The notes: generated from the letters alone by a model not told the origin. A stretch of 64,000 nt of DNA from Brassica napus (GCF_020379485.1 NC_063452.1:57371338-57435337), one strand, 5' to 3'; counted from the first letter of the stretch, positions 46,996-59,533 are shown. Translations and numbers: made by a program.

Positions 46996-48280
46996 TCTTA
47001 TTATATAAAGTTTGGTTCTTCAAAGTTGTTAATTAACATGATCACGACACATGTCAATTATATATTTAAGATTTTGACATGTGTTAATCTATCTCATAAT
47101 TAAAATATATATACTAAGATATTAACAAAAACGAATTTTATTAAAAAAATTAGAAATATTATTCAATAGTAATTTTTCTTTTTCAGAAGCCTAATCAAAA
47201 GATAATTGTAAAAGATTATTTGATACTAATTTTCTTTCTATTATTGTACCATGTGTTTAAATATATAATGATTAAAATATATATAATAATATAATAAAAA
47301 AGAACTTTGAAAAGGGCAACTTTCAAAAACAGTTAATATTAACTGGAAATAATTATTTGATAATTTTTTTTTTCTAAATCCTAGACAAAATATAATTGTA
47401 AAAGATTATGTAATATTAATTTATATTTCTAAAATCCTAAAAAACTGTAAAAGAATATTTGATAGTTGTTTTCTTTTTTATATAAAAAATCAAAAAAAAA
47501 AATTGTATCGTATTTTTAAGTCCTAACCAAAAGAAAATTATACAAATTTATTTGATAATATTTTTAAGAGAGTATTTAATGATGAACATGATACTAAAAA
47601 TTATTTAATTAACAAAAGAATTGTGAAATTATTATTGATACGAATTGTCAAAATAGTAATTTTAAAATTATTTATTACTAACTATAAATAATTATTTGAT
47701 AGCAATTTTATTTTTTCTGAAATTTTAAAGAGAAGATAATTGTAGTAGGTAATATGACAATAATTTTCCTTTTCTAAAATCTTAAACAAAATTGTAAAAG
47801 AGTATTTACTATTACTTTTATATTATTTATTGTAAAAAAAAAGAGATTTATAAAATAGAATGTTTTCTTTTTAAAAAAAATTATAGCAAAATAAAATTTT
47901 AAAGACTTATTTAATAAAACATTAAATTAGTACATAAGAACATGTATAATGTTGTCATTGACTCGATTGATGTATTTGATTTTCATTTCTTTTTAATTTT
48001 CATTCAATTTTTTATTTCGGGTTGTGTTCAATTTAAATGTTTAGGTATAGTATTTTTTCTAATCCGAAGTACAAAGTTTATAACAATTCATCTATGCACC
48101 ATGATTATAAAATACAAATATTAAATTGAACTTATGTGTGAAAACGGGTTTTAACTATACAATAAATCTCAAACAATATAGGCAAAAAACAATTATAAAA
48201 CTATAATAAAATGATTTATTATTTTGTGATTATTATTAAATTAAAACATCAAATAAAATCCGTTGCAACGCAATATGCTC
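46996..48280 (+). mobile_element. Probable Helitron with worn 3' end
   Basis: The 5' end TCTTATTATATAAAGTTTGG follows A (46995). Near the 3' end, the palindrome CGTTGCAACG at 48262-48271 could form the terminal hairpin, but the expected CTRR is not visible. The interior (47150-47860) has degenerate repeats with AATTGTAAAAGATTATTTGA motifs. No coding sequence. Confidence 0.5.
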
Positions 48281-48557
48281 ATATCTTGTGGTCAATATGC
48301 TCATATCTTGTGGTAAGGTAATTATATTCCTAAACAAAATCTTCTAGCTATAATTCGCGGTTGACAAAAAAAAAGTAGAAGGAAGAGCCATAATATAATA
48401 TGGACGGCTTTGGAGTGGCCGGTGAAGATTCACCCACGTGAACTACATCAAGGATCTATTATTCTCATTTCCATAATTTACTATATAGATGCAATAATAC
48501 TTAAAAATTCCATTATTTTACAAAATTACAGCATTTATATAAAGTTATAAACTGTCC

Positions 48558-48568
48558 TCTATATAAAG
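48558..48568 (+). promoter_or_regulatory. TATA box of the carboxylesterase gene
   Basis: TCTATATAAAG lies 86 bases before the chosen ATG. The in-frame ATG at 48576 is only about 15 bases downstream, too near to lie inside the transcript, so the ATG at 48654 is preferred. Confidence 0.65.
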
Positions 48569-48653
48569 AGCTTGAATGAATCTCATCTCATTGCATCTCG
48601 GGCAACTAAAACCCTACCAACAATACTACACTTCCAAAGTCAAAGAAAGCCTA

Positions 48654-49655
48654 ATGGCAGCTCTCTCCTTCACTCACAACCACCAACCATCGGACAACCG
48701 CCGCGGTGGATCTCACAACCACCGTCACGGTCCCATAGTGGAAGAAATAGAAGGACTCATCAAAGTTTTCAACGACGGTTGCGTCGAGAGACCTCCCATA
48801 GTCCCCACCGTCTCAGCCACCGTTCATCCATCTGCCAAGGTTACAGCCTTTGACATCAAACTATCCAACGACACGTGGGCACGTGCCTACATCCCCGACG
48901 CCGCAGCCTTCTCACCGTCCGTTACTCTCCCTCTCCTTGTTTACTTCCACGGAGGCGGCTTCTGCGTTGGCTCCGCCGCTTGGAGCTGCTACCACGACTT
49001 CTTGACCGACCTCGCCGTTACAGCTCGTTGCGTCATCGTTTCGGTAAACTACCGTTTGGCCCCTGAACACCGTCTCCCGGCGGCGTACGACGACGGAGTT
49101 AACGTTGTCTCTTGGCTGATGAAGCAAGGATCTAACGGAGGGTATTCTTGGGTGAGCAAGTGTGATCTCTCGAACCTTTTCTTGGCCGGAGATAGTGCCG
49201 GAGCCAACATAGCTTATCAAGTCGCCCTCAAAATCACAAACACTTCAAAAAACCTCAAGGGCGTTATTCTAATCCACCCTTTCTTCGGCGGCGAAGCAAG
49301 AACGTTCTCGGAGAAACAACAGCAGTCCAAGTCATCAGCGTTGACTCTCTCAGCTTCTGACACTTACTGGCGTCTAGCTCTGCCGCGAGGCGCCAGTAGA
49401 GACCATCCTTGGTGCAACCCTCTGGTAAGCTCATCGGCGAGGTTGCCTACTACGATGGTGTTCATGGCGGAGTTTGATATACTAAAAGATAGGAACATGG
49501 AGATGTGTAAAGTGATGAGAAGCCATGGAAAGAGAGTTGAAGGTATCATTCACGGAGGAGTTGGTCACGCTTTTCATATTCTCGACAAATCTTCGGTGTC
49601 ACGTGATCGAATCCACGACATGATGTATCGTCTCCGCAACTTCATTCATCCATAA
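48654..49655 (+). CDS. CXE17: Carboxylesterase of the plant CXE family (CXE17-like), intronless
   Basis: 333 aa in one exon, an alpha/beta-hydrolase of the HSL/GID1-related CXE family. Visible motifs, in order: [20 protein letters not shown] near the N-terminus; the oxyanion-hole HGGGF (about residue 103); the nucleophile elbow [10 protein letters not shown] (about 180); the acid residue in FDILKDRN (about 275); and the catalytic His in GVGHAFHIL (about 305). All triad residues are present, so it should hydrolyse esters of small or acyl substrates. The retained catalytic His argues against a GID1-type receptor, which lacks it. The natural substrate is unknown. It is the only undamaged gene in the right half of the window outside the CACTA element. 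The ortholog call is from memory of the Arabidopsis gene next to At5g16090. Confidence 0.88.
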   Translation: MAALSFTHNHQPSDNRRGGSHNHRHGPIVEEIEGLIKVFNDGCVERPPIVPTVSATVHPSAKVTAFDIKLSNDTWARAYIPDAAAFSPSVTLPLLVYFHGGGFCVGSAAWSCYHDFLTDLAVTARCVIVSVNYRLAPEHRLPAAYDDGVNVVSWLMKQGSNGGYSWVSKCDLSNLFLAGDSAGANIAYQVALKITNTSKNLKGVILIHPFFGGEARTFSEKQQQSKSSALTLSASDTYWRLALPRGASRDHPWCNPLVSSSARLPTTMVFMAEFDILKDRNMEMCKVMRSHGKRVEGIIHGGVGHAFHILDKSSVSRDRIHDMMYRLRNFIHP

Positions 49656-50382
49656 TCATTCGATAAAGCATTTAGGAACCTTTAAGTAAATCAATCAAGA
49701 CGTTAAAGTCAAGGCCGGCTATAGTTCGTGCTGCAAAAAAAATTTTAATTTTCAAACTATTATTTTTCTTTAAAAAATCCGATAGATATATGTTTTTTTT
49801 TAAAATACTATAAGTATTTAAAAAAAAATCTATGGAAATAAAAAAATATTTTCATATAGAAAAAAATTGGGCCTTTTTTTTATTTTTAATATAAAAATAC
49901 ATGTATTTTTTAAAAAAATCGGACCTTTATCTATTAAGAAATAGGGGGACAACAGATTAGGTCCGGGACGGTCGCACCGCTCGCCCCCTATCTAGGCCGG
50001 CCCTGATTAAAGTAATTAAGAGTTGCTTTCTAGTGTTTTCAATGGATGTGATTAGCATAAACTATAAACTAGTCTGATTCCCCCTGTTGTATTATGTTGT
50101 TTTGATATATATTTATATAAGCTTTTGGTTTATGTTGTAATGGCTTGTATTTTACTATCATGTACCCAGTGCTCCATTGCTGTTAATGATATTGAGAACT
50201 TAAGATATTTTTTGTCGTCTAGTCTCTACCTTTTGTTTTCTTGCACTTCATTATTTTTCTTATGGTTGACTTTGGTAAATTTGTCTCCATAACAGAGACC
50301 CATACAACTAAAAGCTTTTTATTGGATAAAACAAACAAGGGTTAAATCTTAGGTCAAACCGAACCAGTTTTGGTTATCTAAT
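49656..50382. other. 3' flank of the carboxylesterase gene with a short repeat
   Basis: 49711-50003 is bounded by AAGGCCGGCTATAG and, inverted, AGGGCCGGCCTAGATA. It is AT-rich and non-coding inside and may be a small non-autonomous transposon. The remainder is ordinary AT-rich DNA. Confidence 0.4.
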
Positions 50383-50779
50383 AGGGCTGGACATTTTATC
50401 CGTTAAATTTAATTCGATTCGTTATTTGTTTCGATTCGATCCGAAAATTCTGGATATCAGTAAATTTTTGAAGCAAAGAAAATACTAAAAATCAATATCC
50501 GTTAAAATCGAAACAAATCACAAATATTAAAATTTTGGGAAGCGGATATCCGATCCGATCCGGTAATATATAAATACATGTATATCTTCATTATATTTAA
50601 AGTTTTTATTGTATAAAACTATATAATTATTATTCTAACATATGATTTGATAAATTATATTCACTTTATTATTTATATAAAAGTATTACATAAAAGGAAG
50701 AGAGCACATTTATGACAATTATAATTTGTTTCTTAAGTTTTGTGTTATTACACTACAAGAAAACATATTTTTTATTAGG

Positions 50780-51125
50780 GCAGTATTCATTGTAAATTCG
50801 TCGTAAACGGGGTGTTACGACGAATTAACGTCGAAAGACGTTTCGTTGTTAAACGTCCGTCGTAACGGAGGTTTCGTCGTAAACGACTCGTTACGTTTAC
50901 GACGAAATATATTCTTCGTAAAGCGCAGGGAACAGATTCGTCGTAAACGCCACGTAAGACTTCGTCGTAAATCCCACGTAATTATTTCGATGTAAAGCAC
51001 ACGTAAATATTTTCGTTGTAAATCACTCGTAAACATTTTGATGTAAAATCCTCGTAAATATTTCGATGCTAATCACTCGTAAATGTTCGTTGTAAACTCC
51101 ATGTAATATTTACGAGGAGTTTACA
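50780..51125. repeat. Left subterminal repeat zone of the CACTA element
   Basis: A dozen or more copies of TTCGTCGTAAAC / TTACGACGAATT-type 12-mers and looser TTCGATGTAAA variants in both orientations. In En/Spm such motifs are the binding sites for TNPA. Confidence 0.8.
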
Positions 51126-51294
51126 TCGTTTCTTATTATATTATTATTAATTAGTATATAATAGATTTTAATTTATATTTAATATTCAGAATTTAAAATA
51201 ATTTAAATTTTAAAACAAAATATGAAATTGGAAAACATATTTTAAAAAGTCATACAATAATATTTAAATTCATAATACAAACAGAAAAAAAAAA

Positions 51295-52921
51295 CTACAT
51301 ATTGTCGAAGTAGTTGGTGGGGTTGCTCGGCTGTTGACGGGTTGGATCGGACTCTTGGGGATCTCGTGGTGGCATTCCAAGAGCGGCTCGTCTCTCACTC
51401 AACATTCTCTGCATAACCGGGTTTCCCACGGCCATCACGTCTAGCAAATCCTCAAGAGAGTCTAAACGAACCTGCTGGCTATCCATTTGAGCCTTCATCT
51501 GAGCAGTCTCTTCATCCCGTCTCGAAGTGTATGACGAAGTTGCCCTTGCAACTTCGTTAACAGAGCCTATACCGACTATCCGTCCCTTCTTTTTAGGAGC
51601 CACCTATAAAATCAAAACATATATTAATATAGTTAATTATGTTAAAATATTTAAAATAATGTAAACTAAAATTTTAAGTTACCTCTTCGAAGATTCTGTC
51701 GACCTCTTGGGTGGACAATGTGACTGGTAATCCATCGGGAGACTCCTGGGTTAGTTGCGTCTCCCGTTCTTCAATCCGACCAGCCACTGTTCGGAAGAGT
51801 TTCTCAGATGCAGGATCCACAAAAACTCCGTCGGATGTGGCGTGAGTCATCTTGAATAGGTCAGACAGAGAAGGTAAGACTCCCGTCTTCTCGAACTACA
51901 AAAAAAAAATTAAATTAAATATTATAAATTATATTAATTGAATATTTTAAAATATATATTTAAAACAAAACTTACAGCTTCTAGACGGACTCCTGCATGA
52001 GGTTTTTGTCCGGTTCTGTGAAGCATGGGCAAATGACCATCTTTATCCTTCGTCCTTCGAGAAGCCGAGCACGAATTGGCCTTTCTGATCGAAGAGGGGT
52101 GCTCCCAATAGGCGATGAGGCCATCCCACACATCCGTCGTGAGCTCAGTGGGCTTTCCCTCATACCCGTAGATCTCCCACTTGTCCTTCCAATCAGAGAC
52201 TGTGTTGCAGAGGCGTATCTTTGCCTTTGCAACGAATTCCGCCTTCACCCTCTCGGTGATTCCCAAAGACCAATGCCACTTTTGCTGAAACATAAAATTT
52301 TTGAAAAAATTACAATTAATAATAAATATTAAAAATATATATATATATAGAAAAGTGAAAATTAAATTAAATTTAAAAATCTTACCGCAAAACATTTAAA
52401 CCACGTGATCTTAACGTGATTTGGTGTCTTGCTCCAGTTCGGGTATGCCCCGTCGTAGTAACCCTTAATCGTCGCCGAAACGCTCCGGCTAACACGGTTG
52501 TTAGCCCCAAACCTGAAAAAAAACAATTTAACCGTTACAAAATAAAAATTAATTAAATTTTAAAGTAATAAAAATTAATAACTTACCAATAAGTTCCTCG
52601 GGGTCTATCGGGGTCTAGAACATCCAAACCCTCCCGTCCAGGCTGGGCAAGCAAATCCTCCACCGTATATCTCGCGAAGGGAGCATATGAAGGCACACGC
52701 AAATCCGGATGAACTGCACCTTCTGGGACAGGCTCAGGTGCAGCCGCTGGAGGAGGAGGTGGAGGCATCTGCGGTGGAAGAGGAGGACTCGAAAAAACTC
52801 TCTGAGAAGTCTGAGAGTCTGGAACTGCATCGGAAGACGATGGACCAGAAGAAGATGTACCGGAACCATCGCCAAACAACTGGGCATAAGTAGGTGCTGC
52901 TGGTTTCCTTCTAGGAGCCAT
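51295..52921 (-). CDS. TNPA/Transposase_24-type CACTA protein
   Basis: Five exons on the minus strand: 52921-52587, 52512-52386, 52284-51976, 51895-51683 and 51603-51295. They give 430 aa with all frames joined. The N-terminus is low-complexity (Ser- and Pro-rich, PPPPPPAAAPEPVPEG). The conserved core includes RVSRSVSATIKGYYDGAYPN, WHWSLGITERVKAEFVAKAK and TELTTDVWDGLIAYWEHPSS, as in the plant Ptta/En/Spm Transposase_24 family, plus TLSTQEVDRIFEE. The C-terminus has a coiled coil (AQMKAQMDSQQVRLDSLEDL). By analogy with En/Spm it binds subterminal repeats and brings the ends together. It is divided from the transposase gene by an internal block of TTACGACGAAAT repeats (53190-53405). The gene at 21981 is a deletion version of it. 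Confidence 0.82.
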
Positions 52922-53189
52922 CTAAAAAAAGTTTAAATAAATTTAATCAATTATGACGACATAATTAAAAAATTATTCCGTTACCTAACTAATCACCTAA
53001 ACTATAGGATTCCGTCATCTAACTAATCACCTAAACTAATTATCTAAATAATCACCTAAACTAATTACCTAACTAATTAATAACCTAAACTAACTTTAAA
53101 AAAAAAAGGAGGGAAGAGAATGTACCGTAGGGAGAGGAGAGGAGTTTAGGAGGAATGGACGAGGCAGCCTCGTCTCGGCGTCCCAATAT

Positions 53190-53405
53190 ATAAAAAATGT
53201 TTCGTCATAAACGCGATGTAACATTACGACGAAGTTACCAGACCCGCGTTTTTCGATTTACGACGAAATTACGTCGAAACGTCGGTTTACGACGAATTTA
53301 CAAGGCCCACGTTTACGACGAAAATACCAGGCCCGCGTTTTTCCATTTACGACGAAATTACGTGGAAACATCGGTTTACGACGATTTTACAACGCTTAAC
53401 CCTAA
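53190..53405. repeat. Internal TTACGACGAAAT repeat block between the two CACTA genes
   Basis: Repeated TTTACGACGAAATTACGT and CCCGCGTTTTTC words upstream of the TNPA-type gene on the minus strand. The location suggests that the element's own DNA-binding protein could act on the TNPA promoter. Confidence 0.6.
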
Positions 53406-53815
53406 ACACCGAGAATGAAATCCCTAAACCCCAAAGTCACATATCATCTAACATCATATCTCTTCTTCTCTACTACTTTATGCTCTTTCTCCAACTTAAA
53501 CTCTAAAACCCTAAAACTCCAAATAATTTTTTTAAAATTAACACAAATACATATTATATAAAACAACATTTGTTACACATACATTAGGATGGTAAAAAAA
53601 CAATATTTCTTTAAACATACGTTACAATAGAGAAATACAACATCAGAGACATATATTACATCACTCTAAATCGTTTTCGTTCTCATCAATATTACATCAC
53701 TCTAAATCGTTTTCGTTCTCATCACTATCATTACAATCATCATCGTCGCTTCTCTCGAACTCGTCTTCACGTGCTTCATCTGTCGCATCTTCGGAATATC
53801 TTCATATTGAAAGTT

Positions 53816-56800
53816 TTACGGGTCGATCAAAAGGATTTCATCACTTGGTTGTTCTGGTACCTCAACTTCATTGATAGCGTCTTCTTCTTGCAAGGGCGGT
53901 TCTTCTCCAGCGACAATGCGTCCACGAGGTGTAATTTTGATAGCAGCTAACCAGTTTATCCCGGAAGTTCGAAGCCGAGGATAAGGAAGGAAGCTTACTT
54001 GCTCGGCTTGTGAAGCTAAAATGAAAGGCTCAAATTTGTTGTATCTTCTCCCAAAATTGACATCCACAACACCAAATTTGTTATACCGAATCCCTCGGTT
54101 CACAACAGGATCGAACCATTCACATTTGAAGAGGACGCATTTTAGCTTCAATAACCCGGAAATTCCACTTCAATAATCTCCTGCAAGATCCCGTAAAAGT
54201 CTGTTTCACCTTTCACACATATTCCGTAGTTACTCGTTGCCCGATGTCTCCCATACTCGTATGTGTGAAAGGTAAATCCTCGTGTGAAATACATAGGTGA
54301 TGTGGTGACCTTTGCAACTGGACCTTGAACCAATTCGTGAAACCATACGGGATAATAAGGATCGTCATAATCAACCTGCCAAAAGCAGTTATTCTTAATT
54401 AATATTGAAGTATCAAAACACTTACTTAATTAATCAATGTATGAGATATATTACGTACCTGTGATTTTAACCACTTGACAAAGTGCTTATCTTTACGTGT
54501 GTCCACATCAGTTGCAGATATTCCTGGTATTGCTTCTTCAACTTGAGATACAAACATGCTGCAAATTAAACAAATAATCAAGTCATACATAATTAACTGC
54601 AATTCATATAATTAACATTCACAAAAATATTTACCTTTCAAAGTAACGGGTCACTGCATCCTCGCAGTTGAGCAGAATATAAGTGTGGGCACTATGTTTA
54701 TCCTCTTCACATGACCACCATACTTCTTTCGTTTTACCACCAAACCGTGCAATTTCGCAGAAAATGTCAGGAACACCATCAATTGGATATGATGTCGGTA
54801 CTCCACCATCATCATATCTTCTAGGAACTCTTTTCCTCGTACGAACAGTTGGAGCAAAGTAGTATGATGTGAAGTTAGATGTTTCGGCTGTCAAACTTCC
54901 CGCAACTATTGAACCTTCCACCTTTGCAAGATTTCTTGCTTTCCCCTTCAAATGTTTCATCTGTCGCTCATACGGATACATCCATCCGTTGTGAACAGGT
55001 CCACGAAGCAATGCTTCATACGGTAGGTGGACAACTAGATGCTCCATGACGTCAAAAAATGAAGGAGGAAATATCTTCTCCAGGTTGCACAATATGATCG
55101 GAATGTTATGATGAAGTTGTTCGATGACTTCTTCCTTGAACGTACGTGTGCTGAGATCTCTGAAAAAAGCGCCGATGGCTGTATATTGCAAAAGTAATCA
55201 AATTAATAACATTTCATAACATATGTATATATATTAACGTTTTATAATTACCTGCAAGTGCTTCATGGACATTTGCTGGAAGGAGCTCGGCAAAAGCAAA
55301 TGGAAGTAGTCGTTGCATAAACACATGACAATCATGACTCTTCATTCCGGAGAACTTTTGACCTCGTTCAACACATCTTGACAGATTTGAAACATAACCA
55401 TCAGGAAACTTAACTTCTGATGCAACCCAGTCAAACAAGGTTGTTTTGGCTTCTGATGACAACCGGAAGATGGGAACAGGAACGTTTCCATTGCTCTTGA
55501 TATGTAACTCACTTCTTGAGCAAATATCAGGTAAGTCCATCCTTGACTTTTTGTTATCTTTTGTCTTCCCAGGGACGTTAAGTAATGTATTCATGATGTT
55601 CTCAAAAAAGTTCTTCTCAATATGCATGACATCCAGATTGTGGCGTAAGAGAAGATCCTTCCAATAGGGTAGCTCCCAAAATATACTCTTCTTATGCCAA
55701 TTGTGAGACACACCATATCCATCAGGCATATTTCCAGGAACATGCCAATTTCCTCCAACTTTAACTGTTTCCTGAGCTCCGTAATAATCAATGTCTGCTT
55801 CGATCTGCTGGCCGGTGAGATATGGAGGAGGACCGTCTCTGACAATTTTTTTGTGCCGAAACAATGTCTTATTTCTTCTGTACGGATGGGCAAGTGGAAG
55901 AAAGCGACGATGACAGTCAAACCAACAACTCTTCCTACCATTCTTCAGTTGAAAAGCATCCGTCGATCCAAGACAATATGGACAAGATAATCTTCCATGT
56001 GTTGTCCAGCCAGACAACATCCCATAAGCAGGGAAATCACTTATCGTCCACAGCAGAACTGCTCGCATCGTAAAATTGTTTTTCAAGGAACAATCGTACG
56101 TCCTCACCCCTTCTGACCACAATTGCTTTAGCTCTTCTATCAACGGTTGAAGAAAAACATCAAGAGACCGTTTTGGATGCTTCGGCCCAGGGATTAATAT
56201 GGTCAAAAATAGAAATTCTTGTTCCATGCACATATCCGGCGGTAAATTGTACGGCGTAAGAATGACTGGCCACAAAGAATATTGTCTACCAGACATTCCA
56301 AATGGACTAAATCCATCGGTGCATAACCCAAGATAGACATTCCGAATATTTGTAGCAAAATCTGCGTGTACCTTGTTGAAATGTTTCCACGCTCTTGCGT
56401 CTGATGGATGTGCAACCTCACCATCTCTCTGGACATGTTCCGCATGCCACCTCATCGACGCAGCAGTCCTCTCAGATTGATATAATCTTTTCAATCTGTC
56501 TGTAATTGGTAGGTACCACATCCTTTGGTACGGTACCCTATTCCTCCCACGGCCTTGCGGTTTGAATCGTGGTTTTTTGCAGAATCGACACTCTTCTAAC
56601 TTGTCATCTTCTTTCCAGTAGATCATGCAGTTGTCGATGCAAACATCAATCATCTCCGAAGGCAACCCAAGACTATAAACCAATTTCTGAATCTCATAAT
56701 AAGATTCAGCAGACACGTTGTCTTCTGGCAAATACTCTTTAAACAACTCCGCCCATGCATCCATGCAATTCTCAGGTAAATTATGATCCGTTTTAATATT

Positions 56801-57388
56801 CATCATCCTAGCTGCTAGAGACAATTTAGAGAGACCTTCTCTACAACCAGTGTAGATTGGTTGATTTGCAGCATCTAGCATTTCATAAAACCTTTTTGCA
56901 TCCAAATTAGGTTCTTCTACATTTCCAGTTCCATCAGCTATTGTTGTAGTTGTTTCTAAAAATGCATCACTAATCATATCTTGAACCCTATCATGATCTA
57001 CCATCTGCTCATGATCTTGATGATAATTATATTCATTATGCAAATGATTCGGTTCTTCACTATGATGACCATCCTCAAAATTATTATTACTACTACTAGC
57101 TTCATTTCCCCCATAACCCTCTCCATGTTGATACCAAATGTAGTACTGTGGTGTAAATCCTCTGTTTACTAAATGCTTCCATACAGTTTCACTACGTGCA
57201 AATTTTGAATTCTTGCATTTCCGACAGGGGCAGAACATCTTACCGCTTTCCTGTGTGATCGGTGTACAGCCCGCCTGGTGCATGAATGTCTCTAGCCCGC
57301 TCAGAAATGCGTTCGTCACCCTCCCGTCGGAATCTTTGTGCAAATACATCCAACTCCGTAACTCGTAAATACTACCGCCACCGGCCAT
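53816..57388 (-). CDS. CACTA transposase (TNP2 / Transposase_21 with DUF4218 and DUF4216), one-base frameshift
   Basis: Minus-strand exons: 57388-55252, 55178-54635, 54558-54459, and an exon from about 54381 down to 53816. The chosen start is MAGGGSIYELRSWMY; the longer frame to 57493 begins in a Lys-rich stretch. The N-terminal transposase-associated domain includes FCPCRKCKN. The middle is the TNP2 catalytic region (GLCTDGFSPFGMSGRQYSLW, GPKHPKRSLDVFLQPLIEEL, HNLDVMHIEKNFFENIMNTL). DUF4218 is in exon 2 (MEHLVVHLPYEALLRGPVHN). DUF4216 is in exon 4. In exon 4 the frame breaks near 54150, where CCGGGT-TATTG lacks a base present in the relative at 20463 (CCAGGGATACTG). It should catalyse excision and insertion. 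Whether the frameshift destroys function depends on the need for the tail. Confidence 0.85.
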
Positions 57389-57589
57389 TTTTTTCTTAGA
57401 TTTTTTTTGAAATCTTTTTTTTCTGATTTTTTTTTTCTGATTTTTTTTCTCCCGTTTGTGTGTTGTGAGGAAGAGAGTTGTGGGAAATGACATATATATA
57501 GAGAAATTTTCGAGTTGGGTAGTTGAAATATAACAACGATTTTACAAGGAATATTTTACATGGATTTTACATGGTTTTAACATATTATT

Positions 57590-57880
57590 TACAACGACTT
57601 TACGACGAAATTAGGTAAGTTAAAGCACATTTAATACACGTTTTCACCTAAATATAACGGTAACATGCTTCGTTGTAATGTCGATGTAATGATTACGACG
57701 TATTTCTCATTCCACGTACATTCGTCGTAAACCTAGAAGGAGTTTACGACGAAATCAGTTCGTCGTAAATTTACATGGCGTTTACGACGAAAGTTAGATT
57801 CCTCGTAATTTCGTTGTAAAGCCCATGTAAATTTACGACGAAATATTTTCGTCGTAAATTTTCGTTGTTATGGGCACGTT
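57590..57880. repeat. Right subterminal repeat zone of the CACTA element
   Basis: TTTACGACGAAA and ATTCGTCGTAAA words recur about ten times in both orientations, as in the left zone. On the minus strand this region lies directly upstream of the transposase gene, so it probably also holds its promoter. Confidence 0.75.
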
Positions 57881-58228
57881 TTCTTGTAGTGTTATAATTG
57901 TTAACGAAGTTCAATTTTTTTACAAAATATGTAGATTTACTACTTCTTTTAATTTTTTATCATATATATCATGCAAAAAAATATTCTACAAAACAAATTT
58001 GTATCAAAATTTTAAGATTATTTGTATTAATCAAAACATATGAGATATCTGTAAGTATTCGTAAATATCCGCAAATATCTATTTATTTTCCGGATATCCG
58101 TTTTTCCAAATATTCGTATTTTTCCGAATCAAAGCAAATAAAAAAATTAGATATCCGTTACATACGAAACAAATCACAAATACCTTCAAAAACCTGGATA
58201 TCCGATCCGTGCCCAAGCCTAATCTAAA

Positions 58229-59159
58229 CTTTTAGGTATAAAGTTTACATATTAATGAATCCATTTAACTTGTGAAATATTGTACTTAATATGCCAGTTA
58301 TATACTTGTACGAAGAGATTAATATGCTAACTACCTTTCATTCTTGCTTACCCAAAAAAAGAAGAAGAAAAAACTCTCTTTTAATACCTAGAGATATGTA
58401 GGCATTGTATAAATTTTATTTTTGGTTAATTTGTAAATTGAAGATAGGTTATTAAGATGGGAAGTATCTCTTCCATAAAGCTTAGGGTTGTTTGTATTTC
58501 ACACGATAACAGTTAAATCGACTCAAAAAGAGGATGAGGAGTTGACTCAGTTAATGTATGGTCCTGGACTTCCAAATGCACTAAAGAAGATGATTTTTAT
58601 TCTTGTCTTTTTCTTCTTTTCTCACTTTTTTAACGGGGCTTGTTCATATGGAATGTCAAAAAGAACAAACAAGTTGTCAGTAAGTTAATTCGTGACGTCT
58701 ATCCCCAACCTGTCTTTTATTTTGTTTCTATTCGATCGGTCATATTATTATTTTGCTTGGAGGAGCGAGTCCAACATATGCTAACACCACAATAATTCAC
58801 GGTAAAGAGTGTTACAATATAGAGTTCTCTTGATATGTTTTGAATTTGGAGGTTGCTGCCGCACCAAGCACGTTGTATCAACTGTGTTGCATCAAATATG
58901 TTGCATCAAATATGTTGCATCGGTTGTTGGAAATTGCATTAGGTTATAAAGCTTAAACCATGAGTTAGATGTGCACTAAAATGTTTAGGATGCATGATAC
59001 TCTTATATATATATATATATATATCTTGTGTTTTTGTAATCCTAACCAAAAATCACTTTCAATAATAAGATCCAATGATCCATACAAAAAATGCCAATTC
59101 AATCTCGAAAAGATAAGGAAATATGGTTGAGCAGATACCTTGGCCAAAATGGCAACTGA
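58229..59159. other. AT-rich intergenic DNA
   Basis: No gene. It contains a 14-bp tandem ATGTTGCATCAAAT-type repeat (58888-58922, three units) and an (AT)n run (59003-59024). Confidence 0.45.
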
Positions 59160-59196
59160 GAGCACCATTATCGCGGGCTCTTAAGACTCGTATTTA

Positions 59197-59472
59197 GAGC
59201 ACCAGCATTAATGAACCCCCGGTTGGGGTTCATAATTTGAATTTTTTATCATTTTTTTTTTTATTTTTTTTTTATTTTTTTTATAAAAAAAATAAATAAA
59301 TAAATTGACTAATAGCGGGCCGCCACGTGGCGTGGGGCCCGCTGAGCAGTGACGACTCGGGTTCATACGGAAGGAGGGTGGTGAGACAGGATCATTACTG
59401 TAGCATATTATAATATATTTTTTTCTAGGGAAACGTGTGAACTCCACCCACGAACCTCCGATGCTGGTGCTC
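59197..59472. mobile_element. PIF/Harbinger MITE with TTA target duplication
   Basis: 276 bp with inverted termini GAGCACCAGCAT / ATGCTGGTGCTC and TTA on each side (59194-59196, 59473-59475). The core is A/T-rich with a GC-rich island (about 59315-59370). Confidence 0.88.
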
Positions 59473-59533
59473 TTAGTATTTTCGGATTTTAAAAAGAAAA
59501 AAATTGGCTAATTAGAGAGGAGACGTCGCTTAA

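Larger units (their letters stand above)
50751..57891 (-). mobile_element. CACTA (En/Spm) transposon, 7.1 kb, with both genes
   Basis: Termini CACTACAAGAAAACATATTT and CGTTTTCTTGTAGTG, with a TTA duplication on each side (50748-50750, 57892-57894). Subterminal zones at both ends are packed with TTACGACGAAAT words and their complements. Minus-strand genes are a TNP2-type transposase (57388-53816) and a TNPA/Transposase_24 gene (52921-51295). Only a one-base frameshift in the transposase C-terminus was seen, so this may be a recently active element. Confidence 0.93.
50383..58220. mobile_element. Short hAT-like element split by a CACTA insertion
   Basis: The ends AGGGCTGGACATTTTATCCG and, inverted from the right, AGGCTTGGGCACGGATCGG flank DNA rich in GGATATCCGATCC-like words. 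Flanking octamers TATCTAAT and AATCTAAA agree at six of eight positions, as expected for a decayed hAT duplication. Without the CACTA element it is about 694 bp. A relative with the same GGATATCC / AGCTGGACA pattern lies near 62060-62260. Confidence 0.6.

Noticed and set aside
48576..48653. Upstream in-frame ATG extending the carboxylesterase by 26 codons
   Set aside because: It lies about 15 bases after the TATA box, too close to be within the transcript, and the added residues do not look like the family N-terminus.
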